Origin: Paraflavitalea pollutisoli
GTDB taxonomy: Bacteria > Bacteroidota > Bacteroidia > Chitinophagales > Chitinophagaceae
Direction: 5' to 3'
Length of the DNA stretch: 64,000 bases
Assembly: GCF_029360705.1 (NCBI RefSeq)
Contig: NZ_JARKMX010000008.1
Coordinates: forward strand, 310,001 to 374,000
The notes under the pieces are model-generated. The model worked only from the letters and a program-made list of their open reading frames with translations, did no database searches and was not told the origin of the DNA. The first letter of the stretch is position 1. Each line of letters opens with the position of its first letter. Below, piece by piece: positions 44,913 through 55,464 of the stretch. The position numbers and the translations under genes are program-made.

Positions 44913-46652
44913 CTATTGTAAATACCCGGGGTTTTGAAAAAACTTTGGCTGACGTCCCATTTCCGTTGCCGGGATGGGGAAATAATACATGGCCGGGTGA
45001 TTGAAAGCACGTGGATCGGCCACGATATCTTCTCTTTTGTAATTACTGCCGTCTTTGGTCCATTTGATACCCCGCAGGATCACCACTTCCGGATCGTGGG
45101 CGATTTTCCAGCGACGCACGTCGAAATAACGCTGGTTCTCATACGCCAGCTCGATGCGGCGTTCGGTACGGATGGCTTCGCGCATCGATTCTTTCGTCAA
45201 TCCCGCAGGTAGTTCAAACGGCGACAGGCCGGCACGGCGGCGGATGGCGTTGACCGCATCATACACTGGCTGCGAAGGACCGCTGAACTCGTTCAAGGCT
45301 TCTGCATAACTCAACAACACTTCTGCATAGCGGATCTCGGGCATACAACGCTGTGTATTGCCGGTGCCTTCATTGTTCAGCATCTTGCGGCAGTAGTAGC
45401 CGGTGCGCGTGGTATAACTCGACACGCCCATACCATCGGTGGGTGCACCGAAATAAGTATAGACAGGTGATTGCGTCACCGTGCTGGTGCCGCGGAACAG
45501 CGCTCCATTGTACAATACCGTATAGTAAAAACGTGGATCGCGGTCTACATAGGGATTGGCCGGGTTGTAACCACTGGCAGCATCGGTGATTGCTTTGCCG
45601 TCTTTCATCGGGAAAGCGTCTACCAATTGCTGACCAGGATACGAAGCACCCTGTCCGCCCCGGGTGGGTGGCAGCCACATGCCTTCGAGGCGTGTATTGG
45701 GTGGATCCATCATTTGGAAGATCGCCTCGCTGTTGACGCGCTGGTGAAACATTTTATAGAAACCATAGCCAGGCGCCGTGGTATTGTCTTCATACAGGCT
45801 ATACTTGTTCAGGTCGATCACCGCCTTGAAGGCGTCTGCAGCGACCTTCCAGCGGTTGGCATCGTAGCTGGCATAGCTCACCAGCACCTTCCTTTCCGGG
45901 GCTGCTTCGAAACCCTTTTGACCATCGTAGCCACCATTCATCAGCGGACTGGCGGCATACAACAAGGTCCGCGCTTTCAACGCCAGGGCGGCTCCGCGGG
46001 TTACGCGGCCATAGTCGATGCCGGGCATGTCCGCCGGTAACAATTGCGCCACGGCATCCAGTTCTGATACGATATACGCGATCGATTCTTCGAGGGTATT
46101 ACGGGGCATGCTAACCAGTTCGTCGGGGGTGAAGGTCGTATCGCCCAGGAGTGGAACACCACCAAAAAAACGTACCAGTTGGTGATAATACCAGGCCCGG
46201 AGAAATCGTGCCTCCCCGGATGTACGTGTTCTCATCTCTGCGCTCAACGGCGATTTGGTGACATTCTTCAGGTAAATATTGCTGTTGCGGATACGGGAGA
46301 ACCAGTGCGACCAGGCACCGCTTACCCAGGCATAGGTAGCGCTCAGGTTGCCCTGGTTGATGGGTACCGGATAATTGGCGGCACCCGTCCACATGACTTC
46401 GCCTTCATCCACGCAATCGGCCATGCTGCCGTAGTTGGTGAGGTAGGTTTGTTTGTAGTTGTTCTGCAACCCCTGGTAAATACCGTTCAGGAATTCCATG
46501 GTGCGGATACTGTCTGCAAAAGTGATCGCTTCATTGATCGTGCCCGACTCCGTCTTATCAAGGAAGTCGCTGCCTTTTTTCGAACAGGATGTCGTCATGA
46601 ATGCCATGGCCAATGCCAGAACAATCATTGTATAGATCGAAAACTGTTTCAT
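44913..46652 (-). CDS. SusD-like surface glycan-binding lipoprotein (second pair)
   Basis: The 579-residue RagB/SusD protein from ATG 46652 has a lipobox (AFMTTSC, cysteine at about 23) followed by KKGSDFLDK. SusD features include ARFLRAWYYHQLVRFFGGVPL, YGRVTRGAALALKARTLLYAASPL and the C-terminal RTERRIELAYENQRYFDVRRWK segment (each quoted in part). SusD lids bind the glycan above the SusC barrel at the cell surface. It follows its SusC partner by 10 bases. Confidence 0.95.
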   Translation of the reverse strand: MKQFSIYTMIVLALAMAFMTTSCSKKGSDFLDKTESGTINEAITFADSIRTMEFLNGIYQGLQNNYKQTYLTNYGSMADCVDEGEVMWTGAANYPVPINQGNLSATYAWVSGAWSHWFSRIRNSNIYLKNVTKSPLSAEMRTRTSGEARFLRAWYYHQLVRFFGGVPLLGDTTFTPDELVSMPRNTLEESIAYIVSELDAVAQLLPADMPGIDYGRVTRGAALALKARTLLYAASPLMNGGYDGQKGFEAAPERKVLVSYASYDANRWKVAADAFKAVIDLNKYSLYEDNTTAPGYGFYKMFHQRVNSEAIFQMMDPPNTRLEGMWLPPTRGGQGASYPGQQLVDAFPMKDGKAITDAASGYNPANPYVDRDPRFYYTVLYNGALFRGTSTVTQSPVYTYFGAPTDGMGVSSYTTRTGYYCRKMLNNEGTGNTQRCMPEIRYAEVLLSYAEALNEFSGPSQPVYDAVNAIRRRAGLSPFELPAGLTKESMREAIRTERRIELAYENQRYFDVRRWKIAHDPEVVILRGIKWTKDGSNYKREDIVADPRAFNHPAMYYFPIPATEMGRQPKFFQNPGYLQ

Positions 46653-46662
46653 GCTTGATGAT

Positions 46663-49600
46663 TTAGAAAGTGACGCTGAGGCCAGCATTGAATACTTTTT
46701 GTTGCGGATAGCTGTTCAATGCCGAGGTACTGTTCGACGTATTTTCCGGATCGATGTTGTAGATCTTCAGTTTGAACCAGGTGTACAGGTTCAGCCCATT
46801 GGCATAGATCCGGATATTCTCTACGTGCAGTCTCTTCGTGATGCCGGCGGGCAGTTTATATCCCAGTTCTACGTTCTTCAAACGCAGGTAGTCGGCCGGG
46901 CGCAACCAGTACGAAGACAATACGCCACCCAGGCCCCCACCCTCGCCCAGGCGCATGAAATTGGCGGTGCCGGCGGTAGCAGGTGTCCACCGTTGCTGGT
47001 GGATGTTCATGGTCTTTACGTTCACACCGAGGCTGAACAGCTCCGTATAGAAGCTGCTGCCGGCGGTACCCTGAAACATGGCCGATACATCGAACCCACG
47101 GTACGAGAAGCCCAGGCTGAAACCATAGTAGGTATTGGGCCTGTTCGGGTTGCCGATGGCCGTTTTATCGGCATCGTTGATATGGCCGTCGCCGTTGATA
47201 TCGACCATCTTCAGCGCGCCAGGCAGGATGTTGTACCCATCCACGGCAGCACTGGTATCGATATCGAGCAGGTCGTTGTAGAACTTTCCACTCCATACAT
47301 AACCGAAGAACTGACCGATCGACCGGCCGGTGGTTGCCTGCAGCGGATACGTGGGGGCTACTTCGTCGCTGAAGAGGATCTTGTTTTTGGCATAGGTATA
47401 ATTGGCCTTGGCAAACAGGTTGACCTCGCCCACCTTTTGATTCCAGCTCACCTCTACTTCAAATCCCTTGTTGCTTACACGGCCGAGGTTGATGGCCGGC
47501 AAGGTGCTGCCCAGACCGGCATAAGAAGGTGTACTCTTGGGCTTGTCGAGGATGTCGTAGCGATAGCGGTCAAATACATCTGCGGTGATGCCCAACCGGC
47601 CTTTGAACAGGCGCAGGTCTATGCCCAGGTTTTTCTGCTCTTCCATTTCCCAGCGCACATCATTATTGGCCAGTGAGGTGGGCAGGATATACGGCTGCGT
47701 AACAGGTGTTTCGCCAAAGGAGTAGTTGCTGCCATAACTGCTGCTGTTGGTGCGACCATACACTTCTTCGTAGAGGTACTGGAAACCGCTGATCTGGTCG
47801 CTGCCTACCTTACCCCAGGATGCACGGATCTTGAAATTGTCGATCCAGTGGATGTCTTTGAAGAATGGCTCGGAGCTGACGTTCCAGCCGGCAGAGACTG
47901 CGGGGAAGAAACCATATCGTTTCTTGGCTTTGAAACGGTCCGTGCCATTGTAGCCGGCCACCAGCTCCAACAGATATTTTTCCTGGAAGTTATAGGTGAT
48001 CCGACCGGTATACCCTTTGAAGTTCTCAGGAGTGAAGGCAGGACTGTTATTGGCTGCTGTATAGGAATACTGGTTGTACAGGGCGAGCAAGGCGATATTG
48101 TGGTCGCCGAAATCGCGGTTCCAGGTCAGCGAAGCCTGCATATTGATTCGCTTGCTGGTACTGGGGAACTCACTGGCATCCATGCCCGCGTTGGTCGCCG
48201 ACAGTGCCGGGATGCGGTACAGTTCCTTGTTGGTGTTGTACAGCGAATATTCGCCCGTAGCGCTGTTGTAATCGTAGGCCGGGAAATTGTTACGAACGAG
48301 TGACTTGTAGTCGATGGCATAAGAAGTGAACGCTACCGTACCATGCAAGGCCAGCCCCTTGGTCAGGAAATCAAGTTTCTGGTTGCCGGTAAAGTTCACG
48401 TTGAAGTTGTTGTCGAAAGAACGTTCATAACCGTTCAGCGTCAATACACCCACCGGGTTGATGGCCAGGCCACCTTTGGCGCCAAAACTACCATCGGGAT
48501 TGTAGATCGGGTAACCATAAGAAGGCAGTACCCCCGACATGATCTGGCGCCAGATGGGCCAGGCTCCGCCGCTCATGTTCGCATCGGCAATATAGGGCTC
48601 GTTGGTTTCACCAAACCGGCCGGACAGGTCAAAGCGGAACGTCGTAGTGGGGGTTGCTGTAATGTCGAGGTTGCTGCGGAAATTGTAGCGCTTATAATAA
48701 TAGTTGCTGTTGAATCCCTGCGATTTGCTGAAGTCTTTGAAGATGCCATCCTGGTATACATAGCCACCGGAAATAAAGTACTTCACATTCTTGGTACCGC
48801 CACTGATGTCGATGTTGTCGCGTAATTGCATTGTGCTCTTCTTGCTCAATGCGTCGATCCAGTTGACGTCGGGGTAGCTATACGGATCGCTCTGGTCCTT
48901 GTACTTCTGGATAGCCTCGTCCGAATACAGGTCGGGATAAGTACCTACAGGATTCTCCTTGCTGGCCAGCGATTTCTCGCGCATCAGCAACAGGTCCTGG
49001 TAGGCGGGCAAAAAGTTGAAATAGAAAGTGGGTTTCTGCAAGCCTGCTTCCGTACGGAAGTTCACTTTGGGCCTGCCTTCTTTACCACGCCGCGTGGTGA
49101 TCACCAGTACGCCATTGGCGCCTTTGATCCCGTATACAGCCGTAGTAGATGCGTCTTTCAGGATAGAAAGACTTTCGATCTCGTTGGGATCGATGTCGCG
49201 TACCTGGTCATAACTCACTTCAATATCGTCGACGATGATCAGCGGACTGGCGCTCGAGTTATAGGAGCTGATACCGCGGATGTAGAAATCTGCACCATCG
49301 CGGCCGGGCTGTCCCGAACGTTGCTGCGCAAAGAAGCCAGGCAAGCGACCCACCAGCGAGTTTTGCAGGCTGGCCGATGGGCTCTGGCGGATCTCTGTTC
49401 CGGTCACCATGCTGACGGCGCCCGTATTGGTGATCTTTTTTTTGCGACCGTAGCCTACCACCATCACCTCATTCATGTCGGTAGAGGCGGTTTGCAGGGC
49501 TACCGATACGGAAGTCCTGCCTTTCAGGTCGATTGTATAGGTCAGGTAGCCAACACTGGAAAACACCAGCAATTGAGATTGGGCATCTTTGAGGGTGAGC

Positions 49601-49779
49601 GAAAATTTACCCGCTTCGTCGGTCACCGTTGAGTTGGAGTGATTGTTTTGGTCCGCGACGGTGACACCGGCCAGGCCGGTAGTACCGTCGGTGACCGTAC
49701 CCTTGATCACCCTGCTTTGCGCCAGCGACACTTGTGCGGCGGTCAGCAGGACCAGTAACCAGGAGAGTATTTTATACAT
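46663..49779 (-). CDS. SusC/RagA-family TonB-dependent outer-membrane transporter (second pair)
   Basis: The 1038-residue protein has a signal peptide (MYKILSWLLVLLTAAQVSLAQ), an N-terminal carboxypeptidase-D-regulatory-like domain (IKGTVTDGTTGLAGVTV), a TonB box/plug domain (VVGYGRKKKITNTGAVS, SIQVLKDASTTAVYG-like SLSILKDASTTAVYG, GANGVLVITTRRG) and a C-terminal beta barrel ending in a phenylalanine (AGLSVTF). It imports oligosaccharides captured by the neighbouring SusD, energised through TonB. It starts 36 bases after the first SusD gene. Confidence 0.95.
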   Translation of the reverse strand: MYKILSWLLVLLTAAQVSLAQSRVIKGTVTDGTTGLAGVTVADQNNHSNSTVTDEAGKFSLTLKDAQSQLLVFSSVGYLTYTIDLKGRTSVSVALQTASTDMNEVMVVGYGRKKKITNTGAVSMVTGTEIRQSPSASLQNSLVGRLPGFFAQQRSGQPGRDGADFYIRGISSYNSSASPLIIVDDIEVSYDQVRDIDPNEIESLSILKDASTTAVYGIKGANGVLVITTRRGKEGRPKVNFRTEAGLQKPTFYFNFLPAYQDLLLMREKSLASKENPVGTYPDLYSDEAIQKYKDQSDPYSYPDVNWIDALSKKSTMQLRDNIDISGGTKNVKYFISGGYVYQDGIFKDFSKSQGFNSNYYYKRYNFRSNLDITATPTTTFRFDLSGRFGETNEPYIADANMSGGAWPIWRQIMSGVLPSYGYPIYNPDGSFGAKGGLAINPVGVLTLNGYERSFDNNFNVNFTGNQKLDFLTKGLALHGTVAFTSYAIDYKSLVRNNFPAYDYNSATGEYSLYNTNKELYRIPALSATNAGMDASEFPSTSKRINMQASLTWNRDFGDHNIALLALYNQYSYTAANNSPAFTPENFKGYTGRITYNFQEKYLLELVAGYNGTDRFKAKKRYGFFPAVSAGWNVSSEPFFKDIHWIDNFKIRASWGKVGSDQISGFQYLYEEVYGRTNSSSYGSNYSFGETPVTQPYILPTSLANNDVRWEMEEQKNLGIDLRLFKGRLGITADVFDRYRYDILDKPKSTPSYAGLGSTLPAINLGRVSNKGFEVEVSWNQKVGEVNLFAKANYTYAKNKILFSDEVAPTYPLQATTGRSIGQFFGYVWSGKFYNDLLDIDTSAAVDGYNILPGALKMVDINGDGHINDADKTAIGNPNRPNTYYGFSLGFSYRGFDVSAMFQGTAGSSFYTELFSLGVNVKTMNIHQQRWTPATAGTANFMRLGEGGGLGGVLSSYWLRPADYLRLKNVELGYKLPAGITKRLHVENIRIYANGLNLYTWFKLKIYNIDPENTSNSTSALNSYPQQKVFNAGLSVTF

Positions 49780-49815
49780 AACGCTGTGTTGAGTAGTTGA
49801 AAGAATAGAATGAAC

Positions 49816-51444
49816 TTACCAGCCGGTGTTTTGCAACAACAACTTGCTTTTCTCGATCTCGGCTACCGGGATGGGATAGCGGTATAACTTATCCTCCCAG
49901 GTCGAGGTCGTCAATACGGGGCGCTGCGCATCGTAGGTATACGTCGTGCCGGTTTTGGTAACCGCTACACCTCGTAGCAGGGTCTTGTTCAACACCTCCG
50001 CGCCGATTTTCCAGCGACGGATATCCCAGAAACGGTGTCCTTCAAAAGCCAGCTCCACGCGACGTTCGTTGCGTACCAGCGTACGGAAGGCCGCCTGGCT
50101 CAGGCCGCGGGTGATGGTATAGGGCGACAAGCCTGCCCGTTGACGGATCAGCTCCAGTGCCTTATACGCTTCTTCCGGTACCAGGGTATTGGCCTCGCAC
50201 AAAGCTTCTGCATAGTTGAGCAGCACTTCCGCATACCGGAAGATCATGGCATTGTGGTTGGTGGCTGCGTAGGCCGTACTGGTTGTAAAAGCACCGAGGA
50301 ACTTGCGCATATAATACCCTGTTTGCGTACCGGCATAGTCCCGGCCACCATCATACAACTCCACGGGACGGTTGAGCCATCCCAGCGTATTGTATAGTAC
50401 GGTAGCAGCCAGCCTGGGGTCGCGGTTGGTATAAGGCGCTTGCGGATCGTATCCCGACCCACTTTCTGTAATGGCCTTGCCATTTTTCATGGGGAAGGCT
50501 TCCACCAGGTTTTGCGTGGGGTTCATTAAGCCCGAACCGGCACTGGCGCCGGAATAACCGATCGGCCCGTAGTTCGTCTCCAGGGTGCTGCTGGTATTGG
50601 CCTGGTAATTCAGGATGATTTCTTTATCGCGCCGCGTGGTAAACAGGGTAGAAAAATTGGTGGCCAGCGCGTGGTAGTTGAGGTCGATAATGTCTTTGGC
50701 GGCCTGTGCAGCGGCTTGCCATTTGGTGACATCGTTGCCTGCATTGTTGAGCGGGCTCGCAGCATACAGCAGTGCCCTTGCTTTGAGTGCCAGGGCACCG
50801 GTACGGGTTACCCGGCCCCAGTCGCCGTCGGCGATCACGTTTTCGCGCAGCAATACGTCCTTCACCGCGTCACATTCCGACACGATGTATTGTATACATT
50901 GGTCGAAGGTATTGCGAGTAAAGTCCACGTTGCCCTCCAGCGTCAGTACTTCGTTGCCCAGCAGGGGTACACCACCCCAGCGCCTTACCAGTTCGAAATA
51001 GAATAGCGCCCGGCAAAAACGTGCTTCGGCTTTCCATTGGTCTTTCTGTCCGGCTGTTTTCAGTGGCACGATGTCCACCTTCGAGAGGAACAGGTTGGCG
51101 CGGCGGATACCGACATAATAACGGCTCCACACATCATCCGGCATATTCCAGGAGGTCCAGCGGCCGTTCACGAATGTTTCTACGGTGCCGGCGGGATAGC
51201 GGTATACCGCATCGTCGGTCGCTGCATCCTGCAGGGCATTCTCTCCCACCCCGGTAAAGTGATTGGGCAGATAAGCATATACATTCATCAGAAACTGTCG
51301 GGAATTGGTACCCACGCTATCCCTGGGGTCGAAGATCTCTTCTTCTTCCAGGCGTTCCTGCGGATAGTCTTCGATCGCTTTCTTGCAACTGACCATCGTA
51401 CAGATCAGTGCCAGTAACCATATATTGGATTGAGCAGTTCGCAT
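49816..51444 (-). CDS. SusD-like surface glycan-binding lipoprotein (first pair)
   Basis: The 542-residue RagB/SusD protein has a lipoprotein signal (LLALICTMVSC, cysteine at about 20) and then KKAIEDYPQERLEEEEIF, with acidic residues fitting surface export. SusD features are ARFCRALFYFELVRRWGGVP, WGRVTRTGALALKARALLYAA and the C-terminal RNERRVELAFEGHRFWDIRRWK segment (quoted in part). It begins 5 bases after its SusC partner's stop. Confidence 0.95.
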   Translation of the reverse strand: MRTAQSNIWLLALICTMVSCKKAIEDYPQERLEEEEIFDPRDSVGTNSRQFLMNVYAYLPNHFTGVGENALQDAATDDAVYRYPAGTVETFVNGRWTSWNMPDDVWSRYYVGIRRANLFLSKVDIVPLKTAGQKDQWKAEARFCRALFYFELVRRWGGVPLLGNEVLTLEGNVDFTRNTFDQCIQYIVSECDAVKDVLLRENVIADGDWGRVTRTGALALKARALLYAASPLNNAGNDVTKWQAAAQAAKDIIDLNYHALATNFSTLFTTRRDKEIILNYQANTSSTLETNYGPIGYSGASAGSGLMNPTQNLVEAFPMKNGKAITESGSGYDPQAPYTNRDPRLAATVLYNTLGWLNRPVELYDGGRDYAGTQTGYYMRKFLGAFTTSTAYAATNHNAMIFRYAEVLLNYAEALCEANTLVPEEAYKALELIRQRAGLSPYTITRGLSQAAFRTLVRNERRVELAFEGHRFWDIRRWKIGAEVLNKTLLRGVAVTKTGTTYTYDAQRPVLTTSTWEDKLYRYPIPVAEIEKSKLLLQNTGW

Positions 51445-51449
51445 GTTGA

Positions 51450-54400
51450 TTAAAATTTGAGGTTAACGCCTGCATTGAAGACCTTCTGGATGGGATAACC
51501 CGCAGCAGCAGGATATTCCGGATCGAGGCGGTCCACTTCGGTGAGCGTGAAAAGATTGAAACCATTGATGAACACGCGGGCGCCTGTCAGCTTCACGGCA
51601 TTGATCCAGCGGGTGGGCACCGACCAGGCCAGTTCGATATTCTTCAGGCGCAGGTAGTCGCCCTTGTGCAGCCAAAAGGTGGAAGCCGTCTGGTTGTTGA
51701 CATTGTTGCCGACCGTCAGGCGGGGATAAGTTGCCGTACCGGCCGTTTCGGGCGTCCAGCGATCGAGGTGATGCGCCTGCGCCTGTCCGTATCCTCCACC
51801 ACTTAATGTCTGAAACTCGTAATTGGAACTGTTCAGCAGCAGGTCGCGGTTGGCGGTACCTTGCAACAGGAAGCTGAAAGAAATGCCCTTGTATTCCACG
51901 CCCGCCTGCAAGCCGCCACTGATGAAAGGGTGTTGGTTGCCAATAGCCGTCACATCATAGCGGTTGATTACACCATCACCATTGAGGTCACGGTATTTGA
52001 TATCGCCCGGTACGGGGCTGTAGCCTTCGAGCGTAGGCAGTTTACCGCTGATATCTGCCGCCGAATAAAAACCTTCGGCGATATAGCCGTACAGCTGTTC
52101 TACTTTCTGACCGGTACGTTTCATCCAATCGTATTTCCGGTCTACTTCATCCATGAACACGATCTCCGACTGGCGGGTGCTCAACTTCAAACCGGCATAG
52201 TATTTAACGTTGCCGATAGCGTCGTTGTAGTGTACACTCAGGTCCCAGCCCTTGTACAGGTTCTTGCCGATGTTCTCTTCGGGCCAGGTATTGCCGAGGA
52301 AGGCCAGCGAGCGGCCCCGCACCTGCATCAGGTCAAAGTAGCTGTCGCGGTAATACTCCAGCGCTACACGCAGCCGGTGTTGCAATAGTTCCGCCTCGGC
52401 GCCGATATTCAGTTTGTCGGCCTTTGCCCAGGTGACATTCGGGTTGGCCAGCGACGCCTCTGTAATGCCTGACACGGTAGTAGGTGATACCCCGTTGACG
52501 TAACCACCACTACTGTTGTAATACTGTTGGTACACATAATAACCCACATCGTCGAGGCCAACGCGGCCGTACGAAGATTTGAGGCGCAGACTGTTCAATG
52601 ATTTCAAGTGGGGAAACCAGCTTTCCTGACTGATCGTCCAGCCAATGCCAGCTGCGGGGAAAACACCCACATCTTTGGCCGATGGATAACGGTTCTGTTG
52701 TTGGGCTGTCAGGGCCAGTTCCAGGTCGTACCTGCCTTTGTAATTGTAGGTACCGTTGAAGGAGTAGTTGTTGTATTGCAGGGGCAGGTCGGCATCGGAG
52801 CCGTACTGTTGTGCGCTGGCAATAGCGCGGGCACCTACGGTATGGCCACCGGCAAAGCTACGGTCGTACCCCAGGGTCGCTTCCCAGTAATTGTTGCGTG
52901 ATTGCACGAGCACGCCACCCGTATTGGATTGTGTACCGTCGGTATTGAACTTGGTATAGGTGGTATCGCCGGCAGCGCCGATATTCATCTTATACGTGGC
53001 GTAGGTTTTGGAACGGATGATGTACTCCGTGAGGTCCGTGCCAAAGGAGGCCTTGGCTTTCACCCAAAGCCCTTTGAGCAGCCGGTCAAGACTTTGCTGC
53101 AGACCTACATCGGCATACAGGTTGCGGTTGTAATCCATCAGGTAACCCGCGTTGATGACGTTGCCCAGCAGGTTGGTCGTGCGCTCGGTAGTTCCGGCAA
53201 AACTGTTGTCGGGGTTGCGGATGGGATAAGCATTGTTGGGCACGATCGGAATGGCGGAGAATACCGAACTGGTCGTGACCCCGGGCTGGTTGCCATTTTG
53301 TACGAGGGCAAATACATTCAGGAAAGCCTTGAGGCTCGTATTCACGTTCATCGTTACATTCGAACGGATGCTGTATTGCTTGTAATCGTTGTTGGTGTTG
53401 TAAGAGTTCTTGGCGTCTGTGGTGAAAATCCCCTGCTGGTTCACATGGTCCAGGGCCAGGTAGTACTGGGCAAACTTACCACCGCCTGATATATCGGCAC
53501 TATACCGCGTAAAGCGTGTTTGGTCGCGCAGCAGGGCTTTCTGCCAGTCTACGTCCGGGTGACCGTAAGGATCGCTGCCATTTTTATAAGCAGCGAGATC
53601 TGCCTCCGTGTACAATGCTGGCTTACCGTCGTTGCTCAGCGCCTCGTTGAAGAGGCGGGCATAATCGTAGGCATTCAGGTATTGAGCGCGGGTGGTAGGT
53701 TGTTGTATGCCGTACTGGGCTGTGAAAGAGATCGTTTGTCGGCCGGGCACTCCTTTGCGGGTATTGATCAGCAAAGCGCCATTGGCGGCCCGCATACCGT
53801 ACAGGTTAGCTGCCAGGGCGTCTTTCAATACCGTTACACTTTCAATTTCTGCCGGGTTCAGCAACGTGTACGGACGGGGAATGCCGTCGATCACGATGAG
53901 TGGATTGCTGATACCGCGCACATACAGGTTGGCTTTTTCACTACCCGGTGTGGCACCCTGCTGCAGGGTATACAAGCCTGTCAGCCGGCCTGCGAGGGCA
54001 TTGGTAATGTCTACCACCGGGCTTTTGATCAGGTCTTTGTTGTAGACAACGTCGTAGGAGCTGGTTACCTGGTCGGCAGGCCGGATACCCGCGGGCAGGT
54101 GCAGACTACGACTACCCGACAGGGATTGTTCGCGCAATACGAGTTGTAAGGAGCCTTTCTCCAGGCCCGTAATGGTATAGTTACTGGTCGCATAACCTTC
54201 CAACTGCACGGCTAGTTCATCGCCGGCATGGGCAGCCAGGGAAAAGCTGCCGGTCTTGTTGGTTTGAACGGTTTCACCATTGGTTTTGTTGGTTACATCC
54301 GCTTCGGTCACCGGACGCCCTTCGGCGTTGACCACTTTACCGCTGATCTTTTTCGTGGCGGTATCGGCTACCGGGGTTTGCTGGTCGTATACACCGGCAA

Positions 54401-54476
54401 AACCTGCTTCCGCGGCCAGCAGGCCAAGGCCCAGCAGCAGCCCCAGGCGGGTTATCTTGATTGAGTTCGTTGACAT
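51450..54476 (-). CDS. SusC/RagA-family TonB-dependent outer-membrane transporter (first pair)
   Basis: The 1008-residue protein from ATG 54476 has a signal peptide (MSTNSIKITRLGLLLGLGLL...AGFAG), an N-terminal regulatory-like domain (KISGKVVNAEGRPVTEADV), a plug domain (NALAGRLTGLYTLQQG, NLYVRGISNPLIVIDGIP, SVTVLKDALAANLYG) and a beta barrel ending in VNLKF. The frame is open upstream to 54560, but this would run into the CHRD gene and lose the signal peptide. It lies 31 bases downstream of the CHRD gene. Confidence 0.95.
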   Translation of the reverse strand: MSTNSIKITRLGLLLGLGLLAAEAGFAGVYDQQTPVADTATKKISGKVVNAEGRPVTEADVTNKTNGETVQTNKTGSFSLAAHAGDELAVQLEGYATSNYTITGLEKGSLQLVLREQSLSGSRSLHLPAGIRPADQVTSSYDVVYNKDLIKSPVVDITNALAGRLTGLYTLQQGATPGSEKANLYVRGISNPLIVIDGIPRPYTLLNPAEIESVTVLKDALAANLYGMRAANGALLINTRKGVPGRQTISFTAQYGIQQPTTRAQYLNAYDYARLFNEALSNDGKPALYTEADLAAYKNGSDPYGHPDVDWQKALLRDQTRFTRYSADISGGGKFAQYYLALDHVNQQGIFTTDAKNSYNTNNDYKQYSIRSNVTMNVNTSLKAFLNVFALVQNGNQPGVTTSSVFSAIPIVPNNAYPIRNPDNSFAGTTERTTNLLGNVINAGYLMDYNRNLYADVGLQQSLDRLLKGLWVKAKASFGTDLTEYIIRSKTYATYKMNIGAAGDTTYTKFNTDGTQSNTGGVLVQSRNNYWEATLGYDRSFAGGHTVGARAIASAQQYGSDADLPLQYNNYSFNGTYNYKGRYDLELALTAQQQNRYPSAKDVGVFPAAGIGWTISQESWFPHLKSLNSLRLKSSYGRVGLDDVGYYVYQQYYNSSGGYVNGVSPTTVSGITEASLANPNVTWAKADKLNIGAEAELLQHRLRVALEYYRDSYFDLMQVRGRSLAFLGNTWPEENIGKNLYKGWDLSVHYNDAIGNVKYYAGLKLSTRQSEIVFMDEVDRKYDWMKRTGQKVEQLYGYIAEGFYSAADISGKLPTLEGYSPVPGDIKYRDLNGDGVINRYDVTAIGNQHPFISGGLQAGVEYKGISFSFLLQGTANRDLLLNSSNYEFQTLSGGGYGQAQAHHLDRWTPETAGTATYPRLTVGNNVNNQTASTFWLHKGDYLRLKNIELAWSVPTRWINAVKLTGARVFINGFNLFTLTEVDRLDPEYPAAAGYPIQKVFNAGVNLKF

Positions 54477-54507
54477 GGTTGCAGTTAATGTTGATGAAAA
54501 GACTTTC

Positions 54508-55326
54508 TTATCGAAGCTGACCGCGCAGCAGGCCATCGGGCTGGTTAGCAGCATGCACATCTACATAGCCGGTACCCGTCTTCAGTAGTGACAGTATCGC
54601 ATCAGCCACGCCGGTTACGGACTTGGCGGTATTGAAGTCACCGGCTGCCGTCGCAAAGGTGTATTGCAGCGCGCCATTGGTCCCGGCAGCACCTGCATGC
54701 AGGTGGGCCGCGGTCAGTGTGTTGCCGGCTTCTACCCCATCAACCAGAAATTGGTAATGCAAAACTTTGTCGGTCGTGATGCGCAACACCAGTTTGCCGG
54801 TGGTGGTGGTAGTCACGGCCGGTACCACGGCATCACCACGCAGGGCCAGGTCCAGGCTCCAGTCGATGTTCTTGTCGAGCTGCAGGCGTACCAGTCCGGC
54901 CGGATTACCCGCCGATGTAACATTCAGGAACATGGGTTGCTCCATGAGTTGCTGTGCCTGTGCGGCAGTCAGGTTCACGCTACCCTTTACATGGCGGCCA
55001 TTGATCGTTGGTTGCAAGCCCACCAGCAAAGTGCCGGCGCTGGACGGGGTACCGGTGTACAAACCGGCGCCCGTGATGACGTCCTCTTTTCCATCGGCAT
55101 CCACGAGGATGTCGTAGTAAAAGACATGGTCCGTCATGAGGTTGAGAAAACAACGGGCTTTTAATTCATTGGAGCGGGTAACCGGTACTTCAAATTGGCT
55201 GCTGGCAGTTTCGTTCCAGTACTTGCGGAGATAAGCGGTTTCCACCACTTCGTCTTCCTTCTGGCAGGAAAACAACAGCAGGCAGCACAATGTGTACAGC
55301 ACCGCTCTGATCGGAATCTTTATCAT
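54508..55326 (-). CDS. CHRD-domain lipoprotein, first gene of the PUL structural operon
   Basis: The 272-residue lipoprotein (LLLFSCQKEDEVVE, with an acidic export-like stretch after the cysteine) appears to contain two CHRD-like domains (about 40-155 and 158-272; LVGLQPTINGRHVKGSVNLTAAQ and AAHLHAGAAGTNGALQYTF, ending in GLLRGQLR). CHRD is a beta fold first described in chordin; in bacteria its role is poorly known. Position ahead of SusC (31-base gap) and the lipoprotein signal suggest a surface accessory protein, perhaps glycan-binding. It does not look like a known SusE/SusF protein. Confidence 0.83.
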   Translation of the reverse strand: MIKIPIRAVLYTLCCLLLFSCQKEDEVVETAYLRKYWNETASSQFEVPVTRSNELKARCFLNLMTDHVFYYDILVDADGKEDVITGAGLYTGTPSSAGTLLVGLQPTINGRHVKGSVNLTAAQAQQLMEQPMFLNVTSAGNPAGLVRLQLDKNIDWSLDLALRGDAVVPAVTTTTTGKLVLRITTDKVLHYQFLVDGVEAGNTLTAAHLHAGAAGTNGALQYTFATAAGDFNTAKSVTGVADAILSLLKTGTGYVDVHAANQPDGLLRGQLR

Positions 55327-55464
55327 ATGGCTTCAATTTGCAGGCGTGATAAAATGGGAGAACACGCGGTTCGCGGACAGGTGAAGTGTTGCATACAGTT
55401 TCGTTTTGGTTGACTATTGATTGTTGATGGTTGCTTGTAAGCGGTGGTGGTGCCTGGTGCCTGG

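Noticed and set aside
46651-47676. 341-codon open frame on the plus strand opposite the second SusC gene
   Set aside because: It is antisense to a clear TonB-dependent transporter; no family motif is visible, and its length reflects codon bias of the true strand.
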